A stretch of 64,000 bases of DNA from Rhodococcus sp. Z13 (GTDB lineage Bacteria; Actinomycetota; Actinomycetes; Mycobacteriales; Mycobacteriaceae): positions 4,210,668 to 4,274,667 of the forward strand of contig NZ_CP107551.1 of the NCBI RefSeq assembly GCF_025837095.1, read 5' to 3'. A program made the translations under genes and the position numbers. The notes under the pieces were generated by a model. It was given only the letters and a program-made list of their open reading frames with translations, was not told the DNA's origin and searched no databases. Positions 11,318 to 19,621 of the stretch are shown one piece after another (position 1 is the first letter of the stretch; each line of letters starts with the position of its first letter).

Positions 11318-11917
11318 ATGTCCCATGACAAGTTGCCGGCTTCCGCCGGCTGGTACCCGGATCCGAATGGCGGGCAGCGATTCTGGGACGGGTCGTCCTG
11401 GTTGGATCTCCCCGACCCGGATTCGTCCGGCGAGCCGGAGCGTAGATTCCCCAAGAAGCAGATCCTGGTGATCGTTCTGGTCCTACTGGTGGCCGCCATC
11501 TGCGGAGCGGTGGGTTGGAAGATCGATCACGACGCCGAGATTGCCGCTCAGGTGGCCGCCGCGGAGGAAGCAGCCCAGCGTGAGGCCGAGCGACTCGAAG
11601 CGGAACGCAAGGCCCAAGAGTTGGAGGACGAGACCGAACGCCGTGCCCGAGCCGCCACCGTGACCAACATCGAGACCAGCATCGAAGAAATGGCCAACGA
11701 ACACGTGAACAAGGGCATGTTCGACGGCCCGATCCTGTCGGTGACCTGCTCGCCGGTCAATGGTGGATCCACCGACGATCTCACCGAAACGACCACGGTG
11801 TTCGAATGCTTCGTCGGCACCGAAGACGTCGGCGGCGGGCGGATGCGCGGATACAAATACCACGCCACGATGAACTGGACGAGCGGCGAATTCACCTACG
11901 GCTTCGGCGCACCGTGA
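11318..11917 (+). CDS. DUF2510 domain membrane protein with coiled coil
   Basis: 199 residues from the ATG at 11318 (GAGAGGA upstream). The N-terminal DUF2510 motif is plain: AGWYPDPNGGQRFWDGSSWL. One membrane helix (about 50-68) follows, then a long charged Ala/Glu/Arg coiled coil (about 76-115), then a small extracytoplasmic domain with two cysteines (VTCSPVNGG and FECFVGTED). The function is unknown. DUF2510 is a short actinobacterial motif often found next to membrane segments. Confidence 0.75.
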   Translation: MSHDKLPASAGWYPDPNGGQRFWDGSSWLDLPDPDSSGEPERRFPKKQILVIVLVLLVAAICGAVGWKIDHDAEIAAQVAAAEEAAQREAERLEAERKAQELEDETERRARAATVTNIETSIEEMANEHVNKGMFDGPILSVTCSPVNGGSTDDLTETTTVFECFVGTEDVGGGRMRGYKYHATMNWTSGEFTYGFGAP

Positions 11918-11928
11918 ATCATTGACCT

Positions 11929-12441
11929 ATGACGTCGACCGTCCCGACCCCGGCAACGCGCGTACTGCTGACGCAACTCGATCTCGTCTGGCTCTTCGCC
12001 GACCAGCACGTCCTGCCACGCATCGACGACGATGCCCTGCACTGGGCACCGTCGTCGAATTGCGTGGACGTGCGGAGCGTCGAGGGCCGTCTCGTCGCCG
12101 ACCTACCCGACGAAGACACCGCCCCACTCCCGGAGACGACCATCGCGTGGCTGCTCTGGCACATCGAGTGGTGGTGGTCGAACACGATCGCGGTATGCCG
12201 GGGAGGGGCACCCACCGGTCCCGACGCCTACGAGTGGTCGGGCTCGACGAAGCACATCGGCGAGCTCCGGACGGAGTGGTCGGCGCTCCTCTCTTCGACC
12301 GACGTCGAGACGACGATCTCCGGACTGATGCCCCACGACACGCCACTGTGGGAAGTCGCCGGCTGGGTCAACTTCGAGCTGACCAAGAACATCTCGGAGA
12401 TCGGTCAGCTGCTCACGCGCCGGGCGAACATCCGGAACTGA
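11929..12441 (+). CDS. DinB-like superfamily protein
   Basis: 170 residues with the DinB/YfiT four-helix layout. The metal-site histidine is in TIAWLLWHIEWWW, a hallmark of the actinobacterial DinB-like group (related to mycothiol-dependent enzymes); the other two expected histidines are less certain. The start is 11 bp after the previous stop and no strong ribosome site is seen, so translation may be coupled. The substrate is unknown. Confidence 0.7.
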   Translation: MTSTVPTPATRVLLTQLDLVWLFADQHVLPRIDDDALHWAPSSNCVDVRSVEGRLVADLPDEDTAPLPETTIAWLLWHIEWWWSNTIAVCRGGAPTGPDAYEWSGSTKHIGELRTEWSALLSSTDVETTISGLMPHDTPLWEVAGWVNFELTKNISEIGQLLTRRANIRN

Positions 12442-12445
12442 GACC

Positions 12446-13069
12446 TCACTCCGCGACGATGCCGGCGATGGGGATGCGCGCGTCGACCGCCTGCCGGAAG
12501 TTGATCATCGCGCGTCGCAGGTGATCGCGATTGGTCACCAGCACGGCGCCCGCCGCGCCACGTTCGAGCAGGACCTGGTTCGTGAAGCGCGCGTTCTCCA
12601 CAGTGGACGTCGACCGCGGCTCCTCGATGATGCGGTCGGCCGGGATTCCGCGTGCCACCAGCCATTCCTTCATCGCCTGCGCCTCGGTGATGCCGTTGCG
12701 CGGGACGCCGCCGGTCACGACGATCGGGGATTCGGGAAAGCGTTGCGCCGTACGGAGCGCCGCTTCGAGCCGCTCCTCGAGCACCGGACGGATCTTGCCG
12801 TCTTCGGTGAGACCGGCCCCCAGCACGACCAGATAGGTCCCCTTGGGATTCAGGTTCAGCATGAGAGGGACGTACGGGGTGAGCTTCTCGAGTTCGCTGC
12901 ACGCGATGATCAGCTCGTCATCGGTCCCCTGGCACAGTGGAGTGACGGAGAGTATGCCGTTCACCAGCGTGTCGACCACCGGATTCGCCGATGCCTGAGC
13001 TGTGGACACCCCTAACACGGCCGTCGCCGCCACTGTTGCCGCCACCAATCTCCGTCGCACAACACCCAT
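12446..13069 (-). CDS. Exported YdcF/DUF218-family protein
   Basis: 207 residues from the ATG at 13069 (AAGGGGG upstream; a longer reading to 13141 has no ribosome site). A Sec signal peptide is evident: MGVVRRRL, an Ala/Val core, and probable cleavage after AQA near residue 24. The DUF218 fold follows with YLVVLGAGLTEDGKIRPVLEERL, IVVTGGVPRNG, TEAQAMKEWLVARGIP and RSTSTVENARFT. DUF218 proteins are linked to cell-wall metabolism in other bacteria; the reaction here is not known. The gene converges closely on the DinB-like gene. Confidence 0.8.
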   Translation of the reverse strand: MGVVRRRLVAATVAATAVLGVSTAQASANPVVDTLVNGILSVTPLCQGTDDELIIACSELEKLTPYVPLMLNLNPKGTYLVVLGAGLTEDGKIRPVLEERLEAALRTAQRFPESPIVVTGGVPRNGITEAQAMKEWLVARGIPADRIIEEPRSTSTVENARFTNQVLLERGAAGAVLVTNRDHLRRAMINFRQAVDARIPIAGIVAE

Positions 13070-13241
13070 CGGGCCCCCTTGTCCGATCTTCCACCGAATA
13101 TCGGCTGCGCGAGCAGTGTGCCAGGCGACACATCTCGCCATAACCGCTCACCGGGAGTCCGGGGAAAATTCTCGAGCGTTGCAAACCGCGTTAGGGATTC
13201 CGCACAAAGTGCGCGTTCTCACGTTCCGGTCAGCGAAACAT

Positions 13242-13257
13242 GGGAACAGATGTTCGA
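13242..13257. promoter_or_regulatory. LexA (SOS)-box-like palindrome
   Basis: GGGAACAGATGTTCGA matches the actinobacterial LexA box TCGAAC-N4-GTTCGA at ten of twelve defined positions. No intact gene follows within 690 bp on the plus strand; on the minus strand the YdcF-type gene starts about 170 bp away. It could be a relic. Confidence 0.3.
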
Positions 13258-13470
13258 GTTGACGGGCTCGCACACACGTGCGACCATCCCTGCACCGACC
13301 TGAAAACAGGTCGACCCCGGCAGGTGCGCCAACACCGAACCGGGGTCTGGGCACACGACAGAAAAGGCCTGTCATGCACCGTAGGGTGAAGTCTATCCAC
13401 ACGCCCGTCGCAGGCGTGCATCCACGCTCCGCCCCTCCCCCGCGCCACCGTCTGACGTCCTGACTTTTCC

Positions 13471-13500
13471 AGCCCTTCGATCCACGGTGATCGGAGGGCT
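13471..13500. terminator. Stem-loop, possible terminator
   Basis: AGCCCTTCGATC / GATCGGAGGGCT forms a 12-bp stem with one mismatch and a 6-base loop. No T-run follows on either strand and no intact gene ends here, so it may mark the end of a lost gene. Confidence 0.35.
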
Positions 13501-13948
13501 CGACGCGTTTCACCTGCGCCGCCGCACACGAGGGCCGTTCCGGTAACCGAGGTGCGCCGACACAGTTCGTCGCTCGTCTCCCACAGTCCGACGTCAGCGC
13601 ACGACGCTGCGAGCCAGGGCCGTTCCCTGCTCGAAACCGACTGGGCACCAGTATCCCTCGTCTCCACAGCTGGTGGTGGAGCACCCGATCGCGCGGGTCG
13701 ACACGAACGACCGGGTCCGGCACGAGCCGCACGTCCTCGATGACGTGGGGCCATCAGTGCTGGCCGAGACGGTCTATCGGGGCATGGCGACCGGGCAGCG
13801 ATGGGGAAGGGGCCGACGAACACAGGGACCCGAAGGGTCTCCGCTCGGTCAAATGCAGCCGCCCGCAGGGCGCCCTTTTCACATCCACCCGTTGCGTACG
13901 ACCAAGGCACGGTGTTGTCATCGAAGCAGGGTCTACGAGAGGACCGAC

Positions 13949-14866
13949 GTGACCACCGTCGACGAGTTCGAGAACCTACGCCCGCTGCTGTTCGCCATCG
14001 CCTACCGCATCCTCGGGAGCGTGAGCGAGGCCGAGGATGCGGTCCAGGAGACCTGGGTGCGGTACGAAACATCCGGAACCCGAGCGGATTCGCCCCGGGC
14101 GTTCCTGTCCACCGTCGTCACCCGCGTGTCGATCAACATGCTCGAATCGGCCCGGGCCCGGCGCGAACGATACGTCGGCGAATGGCTGCCCGAACCGATC
14201 CTCGACGAACCGTACGACGACCCCGCACGATCCGCGGAGCTGACCGAGTCGGTCTCGATGGCGGTGCTCGTCCTGCTCGAGCGGCTCAGCCCCCTCGAAC
14301 GCGCGGTGTTCGTGCTGCGCGAGGCGTTCGGATTCGGCTTCGCCGACATCGCCCGCGTCGTCGAGCGGTCCGAGTCGGCGTGCCGACAGTTGGCGGTGCG
14401 GGCTCGTCGTCACGTCGATCAGGGCACGGCCCGGTTCGACACCGATCCGCACGCGCACGAACGTCTCACCGCCGGCTTTCTCACCGCTTTCCGCAAAGGC
14501 GACGTCGAGAGCCTCCGCGACCTGCTGACCGCCGACGTGCGGCTCGTCGCCGACAGCGGCGGAAAGGCCCCTGCCATCCGGAACGTCGTGGTCGGTGATG
14601 AGAAGGCGGTGCGACTGCTCGGCATCTACGCCGACCCGCTGGCCCGGCTGGGCGCGGTCCTCGAAGCGCAGGAGATCAACGGTTATCCGGGCGTGGTCGT
14701 GCGGGATGCCGACGGTGCACTCGTGCAGGTCATGACCTTCGACGTGGCCGACGGGAAGATCGCCGCGATCCGGGTGACGATCAATCCGGACAAGCTCACC
14801 CATCTGGGTCCGGTCGCGGACGTGCACGCCCTCGAACAGCGGGTTCGCGAACTGCGACGGTCGTGA
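13949..14866 (+). CDS. sigJ: ECF41-type RNA polymerase sigma factor (SigJ-like)
   Basis: 305 residues from a GTG with GAGAGGA upstream. Sigma region 2 (FENLRPLLFAIAYRILGS, AEDAVQETW) and region 4 (LSPLERAVFVLREAFGFGF) are followed by a SnoaL-like C-terminal domain, the architecture of ECF41 factors, which modulate their own activity through that domain. The linker motif YVGEWLPEP (residues 75-83) is characteristic of the group. ECF41 factors typically drive one neighbouring oxidoreductase-type gene; here a fitting promoter and an FAD oxidoreductase lie immediately downstream. No separate anti-sigma gene is expected or seen. Confidence 0.88.
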   Translation: MTTVDEFENLRPLLFAIAYRILGSVSEAEDAVQETWVRYETSGTRADSPRAFLSTVVTRVSINMLESARARRERYVGEWLPEPILDEPYDDPARSAELTESVSMAVLVLLERLSPLERAVFVLREAFGFGFADIARVVERSESACRQLAVRARRHVDQGTARFDTDPHAHERLTAGFLTAFRKGDVESLRDLLTADVRLVADSGGKAPAIRNVVVGDEKAVRLLGIYADPLARLGAVLEAQEINGYPGVVVRDADGALVQVMTFDVADGKIAAIRVTINPDKLTHLGPVADVHALEQRVRELRRS

Positions 14867-14876
14867 TCCGCCCGCA

Positions 14877-14903
14877 TGTCACACACGGCGTGGCTGTCCT
14901 GTC
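14877..14903 (+). promoter_or_regulatory. Candidate ECF41 promoter
   Basis: TGTCACA (14877-14883), 16 bases, then TGTC (14900-14903). The remembered ECF41 consensus is TGTCACA with CGTC about 16 bases later, so only one base differs. It lies 48 bp before the ATG of the FAD oxidoreductase and just after the sigma factor gene. Confidence 0.6.
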
Positions 14904-14951
14904 TCCGATACGAGGGCTCCCCCAGGGAGCCACGAACGAATCGGAGGAATC

Positions 14952-16121
14952 ATGTCGAACCCACGTCCCCGCCTCGTCGTCCTCGGTGGTGGCTTTGCCG
15001 GAACGCTCGCGGCCGGCCGCCTGAGCAGACGCGCCGCCATCACCCTGGTCAATCCTCGACCGCACTTCGTCCAGCGCACTCGGCTGCACCAGCTCGCCGC
15101 CGGGAACCACGAGGCCACCGAGAACTACCGAAAGCTGCTGGGAAAGGGGGTCGAGCTGCTCGTCGACACCGCCACGCGGATCGAGTCCGATACGCGCACC
15201 GTCCGCCTCGGATCCGGCAGGGCGATCCAGTACGACTACCTGCTCTACGCCGTCGGCAGCACCGCCACCCGACGGTCCACGGTGCCCGGGGTGGAGGAAT
15301 TCGCCTATCCGATAGCGGAATACGAACACGCCCGGCACCTTCGGAACACCTTGGCGAACACCGACCGTGACGCCGTGGTCACGGTGGTCGGTGGCGGCCT
15401 GACCGGACTCGAAACCGCATCCGAACTGGCCGAGCAGGGGCGCCGGGTCCGCCTGGTCTGCCGGGTCGTCGGCCCGACGCTCACCGAGAACACCCGCCGT
15501 GCGGTACGGGAGCGGCTGTCGGCTCTTCGGGTCGAGGTGGTGGAGAGGGCCCGCGTCACCCGCGTCGGACCGGACGGCCTTGCACTCGAGGACGGCACTG
15601 TCCTGCCGAGTGCGGTCACCGTGTGGACCGGCGGCTTCGGTGTTCCCGAGCTGGCCCGGTCGAGCGGGTTCAGCACGGACTCCGTTGGCCGGATGCTCAC
15701 CGACGAGACGCTCACCAGCATCGACGACGAGCGTGTGGTCGCCGCCGGCGATTGCGCGTCCCCGTCCGGGGACCCGCTGCGGATGGCGTGTCAGTCCGCG
15801 CTCCCACTGGGCGTCGTTGCGGCCGACACGATCCTCAGCCGCATCGCCGGTGAGGAACCCGCGAAGCTGGACGTCGGGTTCAACGGGGTCGGTGTGAGCC
15901 TGGGCCGCCGCTCCGGGGTCGTCCAGCTGCACCGGCGGGACGACACCCCCACGGATCGGACGTTCACCGGTCGGACCGCCGCGTTCCTCAAGGACCTCGG
16001 CCTGAAGTCCGCCATGGCGGGCCTGCGGACCGAAGCACTATGGCCTGGGACCGTCCGCTTCTTCCGCGGTGGACGGCACCCGGTGGACGCGACAGTCCCA
16101 GCAGAGGAGAACGTCCGATGA
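14952..16121 (+). CDS. NAD(P)/FAD-dependent pyridine nucleotide-disulphide-type oxidoreductase
   Basis: 389 residues; ATG preceded by CGGAGGAATC. The FAD-binding motif VVLGGGFAGTLAAGRL is at the N-terminus, the NAD-binding motif VVGGGLTGLETASELAEQG near residue 145, and the FAD-contacting VVAAGDCASP near residue 263. It resembles the NDH-2/FSP1-like group but lacks a clear C-terminal membrane anchor. The electron acceptor is unknown. Its position after sigJ, with a matching promoter, makes it the probable direct target of that sigma factor. It abuts the convergent PASTA gene with no gap. Confidence 0.82.
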   Translation: MSNPRPRLVVLGGGFAGTLAAGRLSRRAAITLVNPRPHFVQRTRLHQLAAGNHEATENYRKLLGKGVELLVDTATRIESDTRTVRLGSGRAIQYDYLLYAVGSTATRRSTVPGVEEFAYPIAEYEHARHLRNTLANTDRDAVVTVVGGGLTGLETASELAEQGRRVRLVCRVVGPTLTENTRRAVRERLSALRVEVVERARVTRVGPDGLALEDGTVLPSAVTVWTGGFGVPELARSSGFSTDSVGRMLTDETLTSIDDERVVAAGDCASPSGDPLRMACQSALPLGVVAADTILSRIAGEEPAKLDVGFNGVGVSLGRRSGVVQLHRRDDTPTDRTFTGRTAAFLKDLGLKSAMAGLRTEALWPGTVRFFRGGRHPVDATVPAEENVR

Positions 16122-16919
16122 TCAGCAGCCGCTGAACTCGTCGTCCTTGACCACCGACAGCACCGCGTCGCCCTCGCCGATCACAGTGCCGGGTGGGGGC
16201 GACTGGTCGACGACGATCCAGTTGCGGTCCCAGACCTGCGCGCGACCGCGACCGGTCGCATCGACGCTGCGCGAGTAGAAGACGCCCGCCGCCTGGATGG
16301 CGTCCTGCGCTTCCTGCAGATCCATGCACACCACGTCCGGCATCACCGCGAGCCGCGGAGCAGCCGACGTGGTCGCGGCATTCGCCGGAGTGGTCGTCGC
16401 GGGCGCCACACTCACCGGCGCGGTGGTGCGTGCGGTGGTGGCAGGCGAGGTCGCCGGCCACGTCGATTGCGACGGCGGAGCTTCCGCGTAGATCGTGGTC
16501 TGTGATGTGGTGGTGGCGTTGTCGTCGGACGGTGAGTCGAGTCCGTCGGCGATGTCGCCCACGATTCCGACGATCACGAGTACCGCTGCAATTGCTGCGG
16601 CGATCACCACCCCGCGCCGCACCGTGGGTGCCGGCGCAGGCTCGGGTGGTGGGGTCATCGCTGCGTTCAGGTCACCGGCGAGAAAAGCGCGATGCCCCGC
16701 CTCGGCCCGGGCCGCGATCGCTGCACGTTCAGCCCGGATGCGGTGGCGGCGGTCGCGGAGGGGTTTGCCGATCGAGAGGTAGCCGAGAATCAGCGCGAAC
16801 ACCAACTGGAAAGCGGCGTTCCCGAATTTCCCGTTGATCGTCTCCACCACCGCCAGCCACAACGAGATGGCGGCGAACATCCCCGCCACGACCCGCAAGT
16901 AGGGCGCGACGTTCTTCAT
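16122..16919 (-). CDS. Membrane protein with extracytoplasmic PASTA domain
   Basis: 265 residues. Two membrane helices lie near the N-terminus (about 10-27 and 33-52), a cytoplasmic basic stretch follows, a third helix sits at about 103-122, then a Thr/Ala/Pro-rich linker, then one PASTA domain (about 193-262: MPDVVCMDLQEAQDAIQAAG and QSPPPGTVIGEGDAVLSVV). PASTA domains bind peptidoglycan fragments, so a wall-sensing or anchoring role is inferred. There is no kinase domain. An RBS-like AGGAGAAG precedes the ATG. Confidence 0.75.
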   Translation of the reverse strand: MKNVAPYLRVVAGMFAAISLWLAVVETINGKFGNAAFQLVFALILGYLSIGKPLRDRRHRIRAERAAIAARAEAGHRAFLAGDLNAAMTPPPEPAPAPTVRRGVVIAAAIAAVLVIVGIVGDIADGLDSPSDDNATTTSQTTIYAEAPPSQSTWPATSPATTARTTAPVSVAPATTTPANAATTSAAPRLAVMPDVVCMDLQEAQDAIQAAGVFYSRSVDATGRGRAQVWDRNWIVVDQSPPPGTVIGEGDAVLSVVKDDEFSGC

Positions 16920-17039
16920 TCTTCTCCTCCGACCCGAAACCAGGTTTCGTCTCTATACGTTGAGTGCGCACGCCGTGACCGGGTCGGCGCACACCCCCAA
17001 CGGTTCTCAACGTGGGATCGAGGCGCTGCGTAGCAGCTG

Positions 17040-17570
17040 TTACGGCTCTACGTCGGGAAAACGCCAGATCTCACGTCCCCGTTCCGTCAGATTCGTGTGT
17101 TCGTTCACCCGAATGAGGAGGTCACCGTCCGAGTCGAGGCGCGGACGGTAAGCGAACCCACCTCGATTGGCTACTCCGGGCTGTGGCGGGATGAACGGAT
17201 CGAACTCCAGGACGTGGTCTCTCAACTTCGCGTAGAAACCGCGAAGCCGAGTGAGCTTGACCCGATCCATCCCCTTTCCGCCCGTCACTACATACTCACC
17301 GTGCTCACGAAGCCGCCGATACGGAGACTGCTGAGTCATCGCCGTCGGAACCTTCCAAGGGAACTCCCGCATGATGCGTTCCCTCGGTGTGAGATGACCA
17401 CCGTACGTGTGTTTGATCCACGACACGTACTGTCGTGTCACTCCGTACATCCGGGCGATGTCGGACTGGGTGTAGCCCTTGCTCTTCAGGTCCTCGACGA
17501 TCGCCAGCGTCAACTTCGGTTCGCCGTCGCTGGTACGGCCGACCGAATCGCCTGGATCAGCGCCGGTCAA
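17040..17570 (-). CDS. HTH DNA-binding protein downstream of hsdS
   Basis: Reading opens upstream inside hsdS, but a TTG at 17570 with GAGGAG eight bases before it gives 176 residues and starts 34 bp after the hsdS stop, so it is preferred. The HTH is at about residues 32-58 (YTQSDIARMYGVTRQYVSWIK). The rest has RRLREHGEYVVTGGKGM, FYAKLRDHVLEFDP and GDLLIRVNEHTNLTERGR. From memory this resembles HTH proteins of actinobacterial phages and other mobile elements. It is co-directional with the restriction operon and could regulate it; its role is unproven. Confidence 0.65.
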   Translation of the reverse strand: MTGADPGDSVGRTSDGEPKLTLAIVEDLKSKGYTQSDIARMYGVTRQYVSWIKHTYGGHLTPRERIMREFPWKVPTAMTQQSPYRRLREHGEYVVTGGKGMDRVKLTRLRGFYAKLRDHVLEFDPFIPPQPGVANRGGFAYRPRLDSDGDLLIRVNEHTNLTERGREIWRFPDVEP

Positions 17571-17604
17571 CTTCCATACTCCTCGAAGTTCGAAGCGACT
17601 TACG

Positions 17605-18676
17605 TCAAACCGACTCGGACACAAGTCCCTCTGCGTCTCGCACACGCAGTTCACCCGACATCAGGTGGGGAAGGAGTGCGTCCCGAAGAGCCTCAAGTTT
17701 CTCGGACTCCTGCTCCGCAAGGAGCGCTCGCCCCCAGAGTGCCGTCATGAGTTCGTCGTGCTCCTGGATCTTCTCTGGCGAGGGGACAGGAACAGGTTCG
17801 TCAAGATGCTTCCGTTGAATATGCCCCATCGTTGTTGCCTTGTCTGCCGCAATGTCCTTGAAGTACGGCATTTTGTGGGCGATCATCTGATACACGAGCC
17901 ATGCAGGGTATTCCTGATGCGGAATCACCTTGAAAATATGCTGATTCACGATCGCTTCACCCCGGAACCAACGATGCAAGGTCAACGAACCAGACCACGC
18001 GAAGAGTATGTCCCCGGGTTGCGCGATATACCGATCGTCGACTTCGATATCACTACGCACAGTTGATGGGCCGATCCCTGAGTTCAACTCAGCAATTCGA
18101 ATCACCACCCTACCAGTCCCACTAGCGCCCTTGGTGAAGGGCTTCCCATTCACGAACTGAGCTGCAGAGGAAAGAGGTATCGACATCGCATCCTCGACCA
18201 TGGCGAGGTAGCAAGAAAAAGAAAGCTCGTCCACCTTCCTGGAGAGTTTCCGGTTCACAGCAATCTTGTCATCGAGTGCGCCGAGAACTTGAGCTACTGC
18301 CCGCTGCTGAGAAACCGGAGGCAGTGGGATACGCAACCTTCCCAGAATCCCTAGATTGATGTGCGGCACCCCTGTGGAAATTGCATTATCATTAACCTGC
18401 TTAAGGAATTCTGGCGACTTGCAGGCATAGTAGACAAACTCCGTGTCAGCAAATTCCGGATTAACCGTCAGCCGCATTTGACTCTGCGAAACAACATAGC
18501 GATCAAAAGGAACTTCCGGAACCAAAGCGACTTGCCCCAAAGTACCACGTTGTGTGAAAACGATATCACCAGGGGATGCCTGATTCCTCGACAGGTCAGA
18601 GTCCGCCTTGAGGGGGGTTACGTATACGAAGTCCCCAGAAATAAACTTTCCAGAGGACATATTAACACCCCGAATA
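17605..18676 (-). pseudogene. hsdS: Type I restriction specificity subunit HsdS, 3' portion (split by IS)
   Basis: The C-terminal nine-tenths of HsdS, the DNA-recognition subunit. The first-domain remainder has PGDIVFTQRG and LRIPLPPVSQQRAVAQVLGALDDKI (central conserved region, coiled coil); the second recognition domain has PGDILFAWSG and ends in VPVPSPEKIQEHDELM and LRDALLPHLMSGELRV. An IS element separates it from the start at 19734. Removing the IS and one ACT duplication joins the parts in frame to 395 codons (394 residues). An internal ATG at 18660 could start a truncated protein lacking about 45 N-terminal residues. The segment is visibly lower in GC than its neighbours, common for swapped recognition domains. 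Confidence 0.92.
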
Positions 18677-18746
18677 ACTGAGGTTTTCTCACCAGAGAGT
18701 CACCGACGACAGCAAAGACATCCGAACGGTGTGGCGTGAAAAGAGG

Positions 18747-18810
18747 ACGTGGGGTCCTGCCTGGTAGGGATTGTTTCGAGCAAGAAGCAACCCGGAGCAG
18801 GACCCCACGT
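18747..18810 (+). repeat. Long hairpin over the transposase start (copy 1)
   Basis: Perfect 14-bp arms ACGTGGGGTCCTGC (18747-18760) and GCAGGACCCCACGT (18797-18810). An inner arm pair extends the stem further (GGGATTGTTTC against GAAGCAACCC, with a bulge and one G-T pair). The GTG start codon at 18809 lies at the end of the 3' arm. Such a structure would form only on transcripts entering from outside and could hide the start, a protection known from other IS elements. Confidence 0.6.
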
Positions 18811-19612
18811 GATTACCTATCGTGCCACGCTCGACGTGCCCGAGCACACCCTGACCTTCGTCGCCCGTATCCTCGCTGCCCACCGCCGCAGGACCGATCG
18901 CCGGCCGTGGCAGCGGGCCGCGACCGTCTACGTCCAGGCTCTGATGGTGCTGCGGTGGTTCCGCGACGGCACCGACGTCGCCACCCTGGCGCGCGATGCC
19001 CGCATCTCGCAGGCCACCGCCTACCGGTATCTCCACGAAGGTATCGACGTGATCGCTGCGCACGCCCCGGACCTGCACGACGTGCTCGAACGTGGGATCG
19101 AGTCCGGCTGGGAGCATGTCTGTCTCGACGGCACCCTCATCGCCTCGACTCGCTGCCGGGAGCGTTCCGAGTCCGGGCACGACGTGTGGTACTCGGGTAA
19201 ACATCGCCGCCACGGCGGCAACGTCCAGGTCCTGACCGATCCGACCGGCTACCCGATCTGGGTGTCCGAGGTTGCCCCCGGTTCGGTGCACGACCTCACC
19301 GCTGCTCGTCGGGGCGGGATCCTCGGCGCCCTCTACCACGCTGCCGCCGGCGGGATGCCCACCCTCGCCGACAAGGGGTACACCGGTGCCGGGATCGGCG
19401 TCCACGTCCCGACGAAAGGCCGTGATCTCGATATCGGCACTCGTTGCCGCAACACGCTGCTGTCTGCGATGCGTGCTCCGGCCGAACGCGCGAACGCGCT
19501 GCTGAAGACCCGGTGGAAGGCGCTGCAGCGAATCAGTCTATGTCCGTGGAGGATCGGCTCGATCGCTGCTGCGGCTCTCGTTCTTCTTCACCTGCAAGCA
19601 CCGGCCTGGTGA
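18809..19612 (+). CDS. IS5-family transposase (copy 1)
   Basis: 267 residues from GTG 18809; an in-frame GTG at 18749 would add 20 residues lying inside the hairpin. An N-terminal HTH (about 45-90; ATLARDARISQATAYRYLHEG) precedes a DDE catalytic domain: Asp in CLDGTLI, Asp in LADKGYTGAG, Glu in ERANALLKTRWKAL. The length and motifs fit the HTH_Tnp_4 plus DDE_Tnp_4 arrangement. The frame is intact, and the protein sequence matches copy 2. Confidence 0.92.
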   Translation: MITYRATLDVPEHTLTFVARILAAHRRRTDRRPWQRAATVYVQALMVLRWFRDGTDVATLARDARISQATAYRYLHEGIDVIAAHAPDLHDVLERGIESGWEHVCLDGTLIASTRCRERSESGHDVWYSGKHRRHGGNVQVLTDPTGYPIWVSEVAPGSVHDLTAARRGGILGALYHAAAGGMPTLADKGYTGAGIGVHVPTKGRDLDIGTRCRNTLLSAMRAPAERANALLKTRWKALQRISLCPWRIGSIAAAALVLLHLQAPAW

Positions 19613-19621
19613 GAAAACCTC

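Larger units (their letters stand above)
13070..13948 (+). other. Long stretch without a convincing gene
   Basis: About 880 bp between the divergent YdcF-type gene and the sigma factor gene. Open frames exist on both strands but are Arg/Pro-rich shadow-like translations without ribosome sites. The stretch holds an SOS-like palindrome (13242-13257), a perfect 6-bp hairpin GACCTG-AAAA-CAGGTC (13297-13312), and a 12-bp stem (13471-13500). It may be the decayed remnant of a former gene. Confidence 0.5.
18680..19621 (+). mobile_element. IS5-like insertion sequence, copy 1 (942 bp, inside hsdS)
   Basis: The element is bounded by inverted repeats starting GAGGTTTTCTCACCAG (16 bp, identical at both ends) and flanked by a 3-bp direct repeat ACT (18677-18679 and 19622-19624). 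A 3-bp A-N-T duplication fits the ISL2-type group of the IS5 family as I recall it. It encodes one transposase on the plus strand, antisense to hsdS. A second copy of the same length with the same transposase protein is at 53123-54064, and the stretches compared by eye are identical. Confidence 0.95.

Noticed and set aside
13148-13732. 194-residue minus-strand frame in the gene-poor stretch
   Set aside because: Arg/Pro/Cys-rich, no ribosome site, no domain; third-position base use does not favour this frame.
13673-13948. 92-residue N-terminal extension of the sigma factor
   Set aside because: The conserved sigma region begins right after the GTG at 13949, and the extension has no family similarity.
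16920-17039. Possible RNA gene or promoter structure between the PASTA gene and the HTH gene
   Set aside because: No stable hairpin series or conserved motif could be made out by eye.
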